Of a DNA stretch of 64,000 nucleotides, positions 43,745 through 52,960 are shown piece by piece. The stretch is from contig NZ_JAFFQC010000007.1 in the NCBI RefSeq assembly GCF_016918545.1, positions 62,001 to 126,000 of the forward strand, read 5' to 3'. The notes under the pieces were generated by a model, which saw only the letters and a program-made list of their open reading frames with translations, had not been told where the DNA came from and did not search any database. Numbering within the stretch: position 1 is the stretch's first letter; each line of letters opens with the position of its first letter. Source of the stretch: Desulfobulbus alkaliphilus. Its GTDB lineage: Bacteria > Desulfobacterota > Desulfobulbia > Desulfobulbales > Desulfobulbaceae. Both the position numbers and the translations under genes were made by a program.

Positions 43745-44683
43745 ATGGCCCATGCACGAGTTGGTTGTCTTTGCACGGGGATCAAACTGATTCGCCTGAT
43801 TCAGGCCATTGACAATGGTGCCAACAGTTTTGAGGAAGTCAAAGCTGTTACCGGTATCGGCGCCGGATACTGCCGAGGAAAACGCTGCGGGGCAAAGGTC
43901 AGGGAACTGCTGGCACAGAAGCGATACGCTGGCTCTTCAGGGGCGGATCCTGTCTCTTGTCCCCTCGATTTCTTCACGCTCAACGAAAAAAATACCGCCA
44001 CTGGAATACCTGCAACTCAGGACATCCGCTGCGGTCCTCAAGGAAACGGCAAGGAGGCGCCCATGATTATCAAAGTACTCGAAGGTGATACTTTTTTAGC
44101 AAACTGCTACATTGTTGCCTCCGCAACGACCCGACGCGCCATGATCATCGATCCCGGCGTGCAGGCAGGGCGGATTCTGGCAACCATTAAAGAACTCGAT
44201 CTCTCCCTTGCTTTCATTGCCCTGACTCATGCGCACCTCGACCATGTCAGTGCCTTTGACTCCATCAGAAAAAAAACCAACGCCCTGTTTATTGCCTCCA
44301 GCGCCGAAACGGAGGCGGCATCGGCCGATCCTCCCCTGGTCATACCGGGGCTGACCTTCACCCCCTTCCAGTTCCCGTACAAACCGGACAGAGAACTCAA
44401 AGACCATGACACCGTGGAATTGGATGACCTCTCCTTCACCGTTCTTCACACCCCCGGACACAGCGCTGACAGTGTTTGCTATTACGGTCATGGGGTCCTC
44501 TTCTCCGGCGACACCCTCCTCAAGGGAAAAATCGGCACAGTCCTTCCTGGTCTGTTTCCCGGTCATGACCACCAGCAACTCAAAAAAAGCATCACCAAAA
44601 AACTGATGGCCCTGCCCGATGACACCCTCGTATATCCTGGTCACGGCGCTCCCACCACCATAGGTGCTGAACGACAGCACTAG
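43745..44683 (+). CDS. BFD-like [2Fe-2S] domain fused to MBL-fold hydrolase
   Basis: 312 residues from the ATG at 43745. Residues 1-60 resemble the BFD-like [2Fe-2S] domain (CLC near the start, CRGKRC later, AIDNGANSFEEVKAVTGIGAG between), and residues 107-312 are a metallo-beta-lactamase-fold hydrolase (THAHLDHV, HTPGHS, SGDTLLKGKIG, YPGHG; glyoxalase II-like). A 45-residue linker joins them. An in-frame ATG at 44063 has AAGGAGG 5-11 bases ahead, so the hydrolase may also be made alone (206 residues). Upstream AGGAGG at 43726 derives partly from repeat copy 8. Substrate unknown; a thiol-ester or thiol hydrolase is likely by family. Confidence 0.72.
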   Translation: MAHARVGCLCTGIKLIRLIQAIDNGANSFEEVKAVTGIGAGYCRGKRCGAKVRELLAQKRYAGSSGADPVSCPLDFFTLNEKNTATGIPATQDIRCGPQGNGKEAPMIIKVLEGDTFLANCYIVASATTRRAMIIDPGVQAGRILATIKELDLSLAFIALTHAHLDHVSAFDSIRKKTNALFIASSAETEAASADPPLVIPGLTFTPFQFPYKPDRELKDHDTVELDDLSFTVLHTPGHSADSVCYYGHGVLFSGDTLLKGKIGTVLPGLFPGHDHQQLKKSITKKLMALPDDTLVYPGHGAPTTIGAERQH

Positions 44684-44731
44684 CAGGAGTTGGCGGAAAA
44701 TATTATCCGCACCCAAGGGTCACGATTATCC

Positions 44732-44950
44732 CCTGAATTCCTGAGCGTTCGTCGGTGCGTCAGCTTTATTGTCAATAAACGTTTGATGAAAGTACACTGT
44801 ATCGGACGGTTATGGGCGGTGAAGATGGCGTGAGGACGGATGCCTTCGAAAGGCGGCTGATGAAAGCTATTGTCAAGGATTCCGCTGCAATTATAATATG
44901 ATTACAGCACGATAAATCCAATACAAGCGCCCAGCTGTCACGGATCCAGG
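44732..44950 (+). repeat. Dispersed MITE-like element, copy 9 (full length, 219 bp)
   Basis: Left end CCTGAATTCCTGAGCG, right end CCAGCTGTCACGGATCCAGG. A perfect 5-bp duplication TATCC is present (44727-44731 and 44951-44955). It keeps the central hairpin (CGTTTGATGAAAG...TATCGGACGG) and the GGATTCCGCTGCAATTATAA segment. It fills most of the gap between the hydrolase and Lon-like genes. Confidence 0.94.
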
Positions 44951-44975
44951 TATCCCTTTGCGATCCATACTTGCT

Positions 44976-47387
44976 CTACGATCGAGAAGATTTGCCTTGT
45001 CCCGAGGCCTGGCAGGCACGTCGGTAGACAGACAGGGTTTTCTGAACTCGCCCCAGTACAGTACCCTGAGGATACAGACCACTGCCGTTGATTAAACCAG
45101 CCGGCACACCGGTGATTAATTCCAACCCTTCAATGACATGCTCCGCGGTATGAATCCGGAACAGCCCCTGTTCGACAGCCTTGAGAACTTTGTGGTCGAG
45201 CATCAGGCGGCGACGGTTGCGGTGGGGGATGAGTACGCCCTGGCTGCCGTCCAGACCGAGGTCAGCACAGAGACCGAAGTAGCCCTCTATCTTTTCGTTG
45301 ATATTACCCACCGGCAGCATCTCGCCATACTGGTTGAGGGCGCCGGTTACAGCAATGCCCTGCCTGAGCGGCAGTCCGGACAACGAAGAAAGCAAGGCAT
45401 ACAGTTCGGCACAGGAGGCGGAGTCACCTTCAATCCCACTGTATTCCTGTTCAAAAACAATGGAAGCATTCAAAGCGAGCGGAGCATTGCGGGCAAACAG
45501 CGCTGCCAGGTAATGTTGGAGGATAAGCACGCCCTTGTCGTGAATAGGTCCTGACATGTCCACTTCACGCTCGATATTGATCAACCCGTCTTCACCGGCG
45601 TACGTCCGCGCACTGACACGCATCGGAAAGCCGAAACAGTGATCACCCAGATCGACAACGGTCAGCCCGTTCAACTGGCCGACCTGTTTACCGTGCAGTG
45701 CAATCAGGACATCACCCTGAACAAAGGCTTCCCGCATCCGCTGCTCAGGATAATCGTGACGCCGCGAACGGGCAGCCAGGGCCGCATCGACATCTGCAGC
45801 TTCAACAACTGTATCACCGCGAGCCCGGCACAGCGCGGCACTCTCCATAATCAGTGCTTCGGTATGACCAAAGATTGCGCTTTGCCGCACTCTGTCTGCT
45901 GCTTCACGATGGTTCTGTTCCAGCAAACGGGCAACAGCAGTTGCAGAAAAATGCGGCAGGCCAAGTTTGTGGCAGGTATGGGCAACAAAAACGGCTGACA
46001 GGCGGCGGGTCTGATCGTTTGCTGGAAATGTTTCAGCAAAATCAACCTTTACTCGAAAACGGCGGGCAAATTCCGGATCGCCTTCTTGCAATTCATAATA
46101 CTGCTGGCGAGAACCGATCAACACAATCTTGACATCGACATCAACCGCCTCAGGCTGAAGAGAAACCGCGGCGATAGGGGCAAAAGTCGTGCCCGGTTCT
46201 TCTATCTCCACCAGGCCGCTGCGCAGAAAGCGGCGCAATTTTTCCCATACCAGGCCATCGGCGAGCAGATCGCGCAGATGCAACATCAAAAATCCACCGT
46301 GCGCCTTGTGCAGGCTGCCGGCATGGATGCGGGAAAAATCAGTGACCAGGGTATCGTTCTCGGATTGATATTCGATTCTTCCAAACAGGGAACGAAACAG
46401 GGGGTTGTTTTCGATCAAAACCGGGGCACCGAGCAGACCGTGGTTGTCCACGACCAGATTGACCCGATAACGGGCCAGCAATCTGGTCAAGGCCTCCTGG
46501 CGGCCTTCGTCATCACCCCCGGAAGCTTTGAACAGTTCCAGATGGTTGAGCAGGTCGTCGATCACCTGCTGCAGATAGGAATCAAGCCGGTCCGAACCAT
46601 TGTGCTGGTGCGCAAAGCAGGTGCGTATCCTGCCAACCTCACGGTCGAGAAGTGGCTTGACGACTTGGCGCCGTAAGGTCGCAAGAGCCTCGTTCATCAC
46701 CTCTTCCATGGGGCGGATCATTTCGAAATAGCGGTTGATTTCGGCAAGCAGTTCCCGTTCTGCCTGGGCAATCTCGGCCCGCCGTTCTTTGGGCAGGGCA
46801 ATCAGCTCGGCTTCGGTCATGGCCCGTCCTTTCTTGCCCCGCAGGGTGAAGAGCATCTGGCCGGATTCCCGGCGCAGGGTAAAATCACGGGCCTCGGCAA
46901 AGGTTTCAAGTTCGGAGAAAATCCGCGACTCTTCCGTGTTGTAACTCTTGGTGATGCGCTCGCTTTCCAGCTTGTATTCGGCCCCGTCCAACGTATGCGG
47001 TATTGCTCTTAACAGCGTCTTGGTCATCCGTTCCATACTCTGGATGAGGGTCCGACCATGCCCTGCGGTCAGACGGAGAGCGCGAGGATGTTCCGGGGCA
47101 TCGAAATTATGCAGATAACACAGATCCGGCGGAGCCATCCGCTTATCAGCAACCGAATCCATGGCCTGTTTGAGCAACGAAGAACGGCCGCTGCCAACCT
47201 CACCCAGAACAAAGAGATTGTAATCAGTCTGATCCATGCTGAGACCGAAAATGGCGGCACTCTCCGCCCGTTCCTGGCCGATCCAGGGCAAGGGGTGCTC
47301 CACCAGTTCCGAAGTGTCGGTACATCCCAGTTCGCCTGGATCGACGATCAAGCGAAGATCAGCAATGTTCAGGTTGCAAAGCGGCAT
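44976..47387 (-). CDS. Lon-like ATP-dependent protease (LonB/YcbZ type)
   Basis: 803 residues from ATG 47387 (a TTG 17 codons earlier keeps the frame open). An N-terminal ATPase part has a modified Walker A, GEVGSGRSS, with Arg in place of Lys as seen in some relatives of this family. A helical region (about 140-330) and a C-terminal Lon proteolytic domain follow. The catalytic Ser lies in GDSAS and the partner Lys in NINEKIEG. It probably degrades misfolded or regulatory proteins in the cytoplasm, but the role of this subfamily is poorly known. No N-terminal Lon substrate-binding domain is present. Confidence 0.85.
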   Translation of the reverse strand: MPLCNLNIADLRLIVDPGELGCTDTSELVEHPLPWIGQERAESAAIFGLSMDQTDYNLFVLGEVGSGRSSLLKQAMDSVADKRMAPPDLCYLHNFDAPEHPRALRLTAGHGRTLIQSMERMTKTLLRAIPHTLDGAEYKLESERITKSYNTEESRIFSELETFAEARDFTLRRESGQMLFTLRGKKGRAMTEAELIALPKERRAEIAQAERELLAEINRYFEMIRPMEEVMNEALATLRRQVVKPLLDREVGRIRTCFAHQHNGSDRLDSYLQQVIDDLLNHLELFKASGGDDEGRQEALTRLLARYRVNLVVDNHGLLGAPVLIENNPLFRSLFGRIEYQSENDTLVTDFSRIHAGSLHKAHGGFLMLHLRDLLADGLVWEKLRRFLRSGLVEIEEPGTTFAPIAAVSLQPEAVDVDVKIVLIGSRQQYYELQEGDPEFARRFRVKVDFAETFPANDQTRRLSAVFVAHTCHKLGLPHFSATAVARLLEQNHREAADRVRQSAIFGHTEALIMESAALCRARGDTVVEAADVDAALAARSRRHDYPEQRMREAFVQGDVLIALHGKQVGQLNGLTVVDLGDHCFGFPMRVSARTYAGEDGLINIEREVDMSGPIHDKGVLILQHYLAALFARNAPLALNASIVFEQEYSGIEGDSASCAELYALLSSLSGLPLRQGIAVTGALNQYGEMLPVGNINEKIEGYFGLCADLGLDGSQGVLIPHRNRRRLMLDHKVLKAVEQGLFRIHTAEHVIEGLELITGVPAGLINGSGLYPQGTVLGRVQKTLSVYRRACQASGQGKSSRS

Positions 47388-47544
47388 ATTCGGATGGGTG
47401 AAAGAAGGAGGACATTTGACAGCGCAACAAAGACCCAAGGGAAAAGAGCTGTTTCCGGATGGATACGAGCAGAACGATACACACTCTGCCCCCTGTCAGC
47501 TGGTTTTGGAACTGAGTGAAACGCGTTTTATTGCAAGACCATTA

Positions 47545-47762
47545 GCTGAATTCGTGCCGTCTGGCCGCTTTTTGGGGATATATCTTGCTGTAATCAGATT
47601 GTACTTGCGGCGGTATCATTGAGAATACCCTTCACCAGCCACCCTTCGGGGCGTCCGGCCGCACGCCTTCTTCAATGCCCGTACCCGTCCGATAAAGTCT
47701 CCATTCATCGAAAGGTCACAGACAATACAGCTGACGTACGGACGAACGCTCACGGATCCTGG
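47545..47762 (-). repeat. Dispersed MITE-like element, copy 10 (full length, 218 bp)
   Basis: Minus orientation: the left-end equivalent CCAGGATCCGTGAGCG lies at 47762 going down. The other end is GCTGAATTCGTGCCGTC. Flanks CATTA and CATCA match at 4 of 5. All internal segments are present, including ATATCTTGCTGTAATC and the CCACCCTTCGGGGCG stem. It lies in the 427-bp gap before the Lon-like gene; nothing else is seen there. Confidence 0.9.
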
Positions 47763-47814
47763 CATCAAAGATGCTCTCCCCCCTTTGTTTTTAGCAAGGT
47801 GGGTGCCGGACAAG

Positions 47815-48807
47815 TCATGATGGCGATGGTGGTTGCTCCTGACTGTCTCCGGATTGTGCTGTCTGCTCTTGTTGCGTCTTGAGTGCTTTTTGCTTCAACT
47901 CATTGAATTTGATAGAAATACTTTCAAGCCGCGCTTCCCATTCCGGATCAGCGGTCTGCCCTACAGTCACTTTGAAAAACACCAGCATAAGAGCGATCAT
48001 CGCCACCGGCTCAATGACCGCCTGTTTGATGCCCCAGGCAAAAACCAGCGCCACGATCAGGGTCAATGGCCCACCGGTTCCCGGGAACAACTTGACCAGC
48101 AGAGCCGCGGGCCCAAGAACCAGCAAAAAAATCATAAATGTCAAAACCCACACAAAAACAGCGAGCCACACGGCATTCTTGAGAAATTTGGTATAATTCT
48201 GCGCATAGAGTATAATTGCCGTGCGACTCGATGCCCAGGGATTTTCCGTACGGGTTTTGATGAGATAGGCCAAGATGACCTCGTCGAGATACGTGAGCGA
48301 CAAGGTCAGAATAGTATTGAAAAATTTTACCAAGCCCTTGGCTCCCGGAATGGGAATGATGGTCGCGACACTCATGAAGGTCTTATTAAAGGTTTTCAGG
48401 ATCCCTTTAATCAATTGATCCAGTGCAAAAAGCAGACTCGAGGTAGCAAACCGCTCCTGAACCATCTGGCGGGCATAATCGACCTGCCCCTTGCCGCCGG
48501 GAATCTCCTTGCCTTCGATCAAGGTGACCAGGACCGCGACATGGCCGGCTTTGACAATGTAAAGCAGGTATTCACGGATCAGATACATAATGGCACTGGC
48601 GACACCAAATCCGACCAGACCACCCCACATTCCTCCCATCGGCGCGGCGTTGGCAATATAGCCGACCCCGTACCCAACCCCTGCCCCCGCGCCGGTGATC
48701 AGCACAAAACAAAGGGTTATGGCGAAATAAACAAGAAAACGAAAGATGAGAAAAGGGGCTGTTTTTCTCATCAAATCGAAAACATCTTTGAAACTGAAGT
48801 CTTTCAT
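47815..48807 (-). CDS. Hypothetical multi-pass membrane protein
   Basis: 330 residues from the ATG at 48807, supported by AAGGAG about 8 bases ahead. At least six hydrophobic segments, including glycine-rich GAGAGVGYGVGYIANAAPMGG and FVWVLTFMIFLLVLGPAALLV. I do not recognise a family with confidence; the pattern is somewhat like eukaryotic SLC44/CTL proteins in the last third (LTYLDEVILAYLIKT). The C-terminal 35 residues are a Gln/Ser/Glu-rich soluble tail. It stands alone between repeat copies 10 and 11. Confidence 0.7.
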   Translation of the reverse strand: MKDFSFKDVFDLMRKTAPFLIFRFLVYFAITLCFVLITGAGAGVGYGVGYIANAAPMGGMWGGLVGFGVASAIMYLIREYLLYIVKAGHVAVLVTLIEGKEIPGGKGQVDYARQMVQERFATSSLLFALDQLIKGILKTFNKTFMSVATIIPIPGAKGLVKFFNTILTLSLTYLDEVILAYLIKTRTENPWASSRTAIILYAQNYTKFLKNAVWLAVFVWVLTFMIFLLVLGPAALLVKLFPGTGGPLTLIVALVFAWGIKQAVIEPVAMIALMLVFFKVTVGQTADPEWEARLESISIKFNELKQKALKTQQEQTAQSGDSQEQPPSPS

Positions 48808-48910
48808 GGGTACGCTCCTTTGAGGCAAGAGGACAACTTGAAACAGATTTAACTTTCATCGTACCAAAGCCTATACATAATTTGCAAGGCACACGTGATC
48901 ATGACAATCA

Positions 48911-49037
48911 CCTGGCTCCGTGAGTGTTCTTCCCCGAAGAGGGGCAAATGAAGGTTATTATCAGAAATTATAATGCAATTTAAACTTGATTACAGTAAGA
49001 TATTTCAAAACATGCGTCCAGCCGTCACGGATTCAGG
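48911..49037 (+). repeat. Dispersed MITE-like element, copy 11 (127-bp deletion form)
   Basis: Left end CCTGGCTCCGTGAGTG joined to CCCCGAAGAGGGG, then the standard right third. A perfect duplication AATCA flanks it (48906-48910 and 49038-49042). Its deletion endpoints are the same as in copy 12, which marks a 127-bp subfamily that moved in deleted form. The right end lies 23 bp from the promoter of the cytochrome gene. Confidence 0.93.
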
Positions 49038-49059
49038 AATCAATAAAAGCACAATAGGC

Positions 49060-49088
49060 TTGACTTGCAACTTGCTGTTTTGTATAAA
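49060..49088 (+). promoter_or_regulatory. Predicted sigma-70 promoter for the cytochrome gene
   Basis: The -35 TTGACT (49060-49065) and -10 TATAAA (49083-49088) are separated by 17 bp, close to consensus, in AT-rich DNA. It would drive the multihaem cytochrome gene with a leader of about 340 nt. Confidence 0.65.
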
Positions 49089-49435
49089 ATAATTTATTAA
49101 ATTGTGTCCAAGACCACTCGACCAAAGCCATTTTTCGCTCGAGACCTCTGCAAGGTCGGCCCGACCGACCGCCCATTGCCTATCAGTATTGACCAGCTGT
49201 AGTCACACAACCTGAACAGCTTCCATACCAGCCGAGAGGACGATTGCATGATCCCTCTTGCCTGCCCAACCCTTGATGCAACCATGGGTCCGATCACCGG
49301 GTGCACAAGAAAAATTAAACATATCAGACAACTGAAACCGGTTACGGACCAGAACTTGAAATCCTGTTTTTTGCCACCGGGCGGTCCCCTGACGGGGTCG
49401 TTCTCTGATCAACCGTGGAGTACCAGGAGGAGATC
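49089..49435 (+). other. Long leader region of the cytochrome gene
   Basis: About 347 bp between the predicted promoter and the cytochrome start. It holds short frames only. Apart from some GC-rich dyads (for example CGGTCCCCTGACGGGG near 49383) I see no named RNA element. It could carry post-transcriptional control, or the true promoter may lie closer to the gene. Confidence 0.25.
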
Positions 49436-50656
49436 ATGAAGCTGATATGGGGAGTGCTCACAACTTTAATATTGGCAGCCGTGTCCAGCGCCTCATCGGC
49501 CCAAGAGGTGCAGACCCTGGATGAACTTGTGCAGCTGTATGACTCTTCAAGCTGCAAGGTCTGCCACCAGGAAATTTATGAAGAGTGGGAACAATCGCTC
49601 CATGCCCGCCCTCTCTATGGGCCTATTGGCAGGACCCTTGCCACCTTTCGAGGGTATGTCCTCTCCAGGGACACAGAACTGAAAAAATCCCTGGAAGTGG
49701 CTCCCGGGATGAGGGAATTCCTTAAACCATGCATCGAGTGCCATTTACCCCAGATGATGGACGCCTCGGAAGAAGTTGCCAACGAACTAGCAAGAGCCAT
49801 CATCGACGAAGATGAAGAGGTTTTGGACAAGCTTCAGATCACCTGTATCGTCTGCCACAACAGAAACGCCATCCTGCGTAAATTCCGTGACGGCAATCCC
49901 AGGCCCGATACTATCTACGGCCCCGGTTTTTCCGGGCCCCATGGAGACAGCAGGTTCCCGAAAGCGGCTAAAAACGAGATGATGGCGGATACGATTTTCT
50001 GCGCCCAATGCCACCAGGGACCTAACGTTCAGCATTACGATGAACCGATGTGGTGTACCTCAACCTTTGACAGTCACCAGCATTTTTATGTGCCCATGGG
50101 TGGGACGCAGTCCTGCCAGGATTGTCACATGCGCAATGAAGGAGGCCACAGCTTCCCACCAAATTATCAAAACATTGCAGAGACATCGGCACGACTGCAG
50201 GAATGGATCGACCTCAACCTCACCATCATCGCCTATCGGATGAAACCGGACGCCGTCAACCTGATTCCCATGGTGGTTATCGATGCTGAGGTTGTCAGCA
50301 GAATCGGCCATCGCTTTCCCGATGGTTGCCCCTCTCCCAACCGGGTAACCCTCGACGTCAAGGTCTCGGCACAAGACGGGCAGGAACTCTTTCAGAAAAA
50401 CATTATCTACATGCCCCAGCACAAAATGGGATATGCCGAAGACACTATGGTTTACGCCGCCGATCGCAAATTGACCCTCATCCGCGACACCAGCCTCCAT
50501 CCTTTTGTTCCCAAGAAAGAAACTATCGAGGTAGTACTCCCCGACGGGATTGAGGATGTGGTGGTAGAGGCTGTCCTCACTTTCAGACAGTTGCCGGGCA
50601 TACCGGAAGTCGAATTTCCTATCCACCATGTCACCAGGGCAGTTCGCCTCAGATAA
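49436..50656 (+). CDS. Periplasmic pentahaem cytochrome c
   Basis: 406 residues from the ATG at 49436, with AGGAGGAG 4-11 bases ahead. A signal peptide (about 1-22, ending SSASSA) exports it. Five CxxCH haem-binding motifs are present: CKVCH, CIECH, CIVCH, CAQCH and CQDCH. The pattern recalls the cytochrome c-554-type family of multihaem proteins. After residue about 240 the protein has a haem-free beta-rich domain. It probably carries electrons in anaerobic respiration; acceptor unknown. It is followed after 20 bp by the EAL-HDOD gene, an unusual pairing. Confidence 0.9.
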   Translation: MKLIWGVLTTLILAAVSSASSAQEVQTLDELVQLYDSSSCKVCHQEIYEEWEQSLHARPLYGPIGRTLATFRGYVLSRDTELKKSLEVAPGMREFLKPCIECHLPQMMDASEEVANELARAIIDEDEEVLDKLQITCIVCHNRNAILRKFRDGNPRPDTIYGPGFSGPHGDSRFPKAAKNEMMADTIFCAQCHQGPNVQHYDEPMWCTSTFDSHQHFYVPMGGTQSCQDCHMRNEGGHSFPPNYQNIAETSARLQEWIDLNLTIIAYRMKPDAVNLIPMVVIDAEVVSRIGHRFPDGCPSPNRVTLDVKVSAQDGQELFQKNIIYMPQHKMGYAEDTMVYAADRKLTLIRDTSLHPFVPKKETIEVVLPDGIEDVVVEAVLTFRQLPGIPEVEFPIHHVTRAVRLR

Positions 50657-50676
50657 GACTCGCCAACCCTGACACA

Positions 50677-51906
50677 ATGGATATCTATATTGCTCGACAA
50701 CCCGTTTTTAACAGGAAAAAACAGCTTTTTGCCTACGAGGTTCTGTACCGTTCCAGCATCGAGAATACCTGCCCGAGTTCCGTTCTCGGTGACGATGCCA
50801 CCAATACAGTCCTGGCCCATGTTCTTTTCAATATCGGCCTGGAGACCATCACCGGTGGTCGTCGGGCCCTGATTAATTTCACCGAAAACCATCTCCTGCA
50901 ACAGACGCCAACATACCTCCCCAGGGAACAATGCATCATCGAAATTCTGGAATCAATTCTGCCGACACCCGACGTCCTCGCCGCCTGCAAGATCCTCCAC
51001 GGAAAAGGGTACATTCTCGCACTTGACGATTATGATTTTGACGAAACAATGGACCCGTTGATGCCTTGGGTCCATATCGTCAAAGTCGATTTTCTGGCCG
51101 TTGACAAGGACTCCATTCGCAACGGTATGGCGCGGCTCAAGCAGTTTGAGGCAATTCGATGGCTTGCTGAAAAAATTGAAAGTCATCAGGAATTCGATCT
51201 GGCAATGTCCCTGGGTTTTTCCTATTTTCAAGGATATTTTTTTAACAAACCCGAAGTGATAAAAAACAAAACCCTGAATTCTTCGAAAATCACGCTGCTC
51301 AACCTGTTGACGGAAGTATGCCGGCCGGAAATCAACCTGAAAAAAATTGAGAAAATGATTACCCCGGATGTATCTCTTTCCTATAAGGTGTTGCGATACA
51401 TCAATTCCGCCTATTATTCCCTGGTCACCAAGGTCACATCCATCCGCTACGCCCTGCTCTACCTGGGAGAGAGCGGCGTCCGCCAGTTCGTCTCCCTGGC
51501 TGCCGCATCCGAATTTTCCGAGGGCAAGCCCACGGAACTCATGCGCCTGTCCATGGTCCGGGCGCAACTGTGTAAACTCCTTGCCGAGCCCCGCAAGGAC
51601 GAACTCGACACCTCGCAACTCTTTCTGCTTGGCCTGTTCTCGCTTCTCGACGCCATGCTTGACATGCCGATGCCTGAACTTATGAAAAAGCTGCCTCTCA
51701 CCGATGAGGTCAAAATGGCCCTCAGTGAGCGTACGGGCCCTTTCGCCCTGTACCTGGAGACGGTTATTGCCTATGAACAGGGCGACCTGCAATCGTGCAG
51801 CGAGTATCTCAGGCGCCTTGCCATTGCTCCGGAGACGATGGTCCAGACCTATTTCGAGGCCCTGGCCTGGACCGATCTCTTCGAAACCGACCCTGTGGTG
51901 TCCTGA
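50677..51906 (+). CDS. EAL-HDOD domain signalling protein
   Basis: 409 residues. An N-terminal EAL-like domain (1-195; EVLYR, IEILES, LDDYDFDETM, KVDFLAVDK) and a C-terminal HDOD domain (about 200-400; VSLSYKVLRYINSAYYS, AALRYLG-like YALLYLGESGVRQFV). The EAL catalytic motifs are altered (EVLYR for EALLR, DDYDF for DDFGT), so it more likely binds than degrades c-di-GMP. This is the YuxH/CdgJ-type arrangement known to affect motility in other bacteria. It directly follows the cytochrome gene. Confidence 0.9.
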   Translation: MDIYIARQPVFNRKKQLFAYEVLYRSSIENTCPSSVLGDDATNTVLAHVLFNIGLETITGGRRALINFTENHLLQQTPTYLPREQCIIEILESILPTPDVLAACKILHGKGYILALDDYDFDETMDPLMPWVHIVKVDFLAVDKDSIRNGMARLKQFEAIRWLAEKIESHQEFDLAMSLGFSYFQGYFFNKPEVIKNKTLNSSKITLLNLLTEVCRPEINLKKIEKMITPDVSLSYKVLRYINSAYYSLVTKVTSIRYALLYLGESGVRQFVSLAAASEFSEGKPTELMRLSMVRAQLCKLLAEPRKDELDTSQLFLLGLFSLLDAMLDMPMPELMKKLPLTDEVKMALSERTGPFALYLETVIAYEQGDLQSCSEYLRRLAIAPETMVQTYFEALAWTDLFETDPVVS

Positions 51907-51912
51907 CATATT

Positions 51913-52039
51913 CCTGAGTCCGTGAGCGTTCGTCCCGAAGGGCGGCTGGTGAAGGTTACTCTCAAGGATTCCGCTGCAATTATAATTTGATTACAGTGAG
52001 ATGTACCCAAAAAAAGCGTCCGGCCGTCACGGATTCAGG
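51913..52039 (+). repeat. Dispersed MITE-like element, copy 12 (127-bp deletion form)
   Basis: Left end CCTGAGTCCGTGAGCG joined via TTCGTCCCGAAGGGCGG to the right third. A perfect duplication ATATT flanks it (51908-51912 and 52040-52044). It begins 6 bases after the EAL-HDOD stop. The deletion endpoints match copy 11. Confidence 0.94.
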
Positions 52040-52143
52040 ATATTCACAGACCGTCATTCAGCCGCAAGGGCGCTTTTCTGTTTCAGTGACCTGAACTTTC
52101 CTTGCGACGTCTTACCACAGTGGAAATCAAAGAGATTACAACC

Positions 52144-52791
52144 ATGGATATCATGCTTGATGCCATTGAAGCCCGGCTGCTCGGCAGCTTGATGGAAAAA
52201 GAGCTGGCCACGCCTGAGTATTACCCTCTTTCCCTGAACGCTCTCATCAACGCGTGCAATCAGAAAACCAATCGTTTCCCAGTACTTGCTCTGGATGATA
52301 AAACAGTGGCCACAGCCCTGCACACTCTGAAAACCAAGCAGATGGTCTGCCAAAGTGACGCCGGCCGGGTTCCAAAGTATTGGCAGACCTTGACCAAAGA
52401 GAAAAATCTGATCATTCGTGAAGTTGCCCTGCTCAGCCTCCTCCTTGTCCGCGCACCCCAAACAGCCGGGGAATTGCGCAGTCGAGCCGAAAGACTCGCT
52501 TCCTTTGACGACCTGGAGGAGGTGGGCCAATCACTTGACAATCTCATATCAACCGGTTTGGTTATCAAACTGCCTCTACAGCCTGGGAAAAAAGAACCTC
52601 GGTATGCTCACCTGCTGTCCGGTGAACCCGAAAACCTCGACCAGGAAAAAGCCTACAAGGAACCGGTCATGGTGACGGTGGAAACGGAAAGCGCCCGCAT
52701 CGCTGCCCTGGAACACACCGTCGCCCGTCTCCAGGAAGAAATAGAAGCGCTGAAGCAGGAGTTCCTGGCTTTCAAAAAAGAATTCGAATAA
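52144..52791 (+). CDS. YceH family (DUF480) protein
   Basis: 215 residues. The family winged-helix pairs are visible: IEARLLGSLMEKELATPEYYPLSLNALI and its later partner LLSLLLVRAPQTAGELRSRAERL, both shown in part. The C-terminus (about 185-215) is a coiled coil (HTVARLQEEIEALKQEF). Members are widespread but uncharacterised, with probable DNA binding. The ATG at 52144 is chosen; there is no strong Shine-Dalgarno. Confidence 0.9.
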   Translation: MDIMLDAIEARLLGSLMEKELATPEYYPLSLNALINACNQKTNRFPVLALDDKTVATALHTLKTKQMVCQSDAGRVPKYWQTLTKEKNLIIREVALLSLLLVRAPQTAGELRSRAERLASFDDLEEVGQSLDNLISTGLVIKLPLQPGKKEPRYAHLLSGEPENLDQEKAYKEPVMVTVETESARIAALEHTVARLQEEIEALKQEFLAFKKEFE

Positions 52792-52960
52792 TCATTTTGA
52801 CATTGACGCTCATTTCGATTAGTTGGCCTAACCGTCCTCGCGCAAACCTGGAACCTTTGCTCTCCATACCCTGGCAGGGCAATGCGTCGTGATATAAACC
52901 GGTTAAAAGCATCCACCACGGCAGCAAAGCGCACGCCCTCAGTCTGAAAAACAACCAGCA

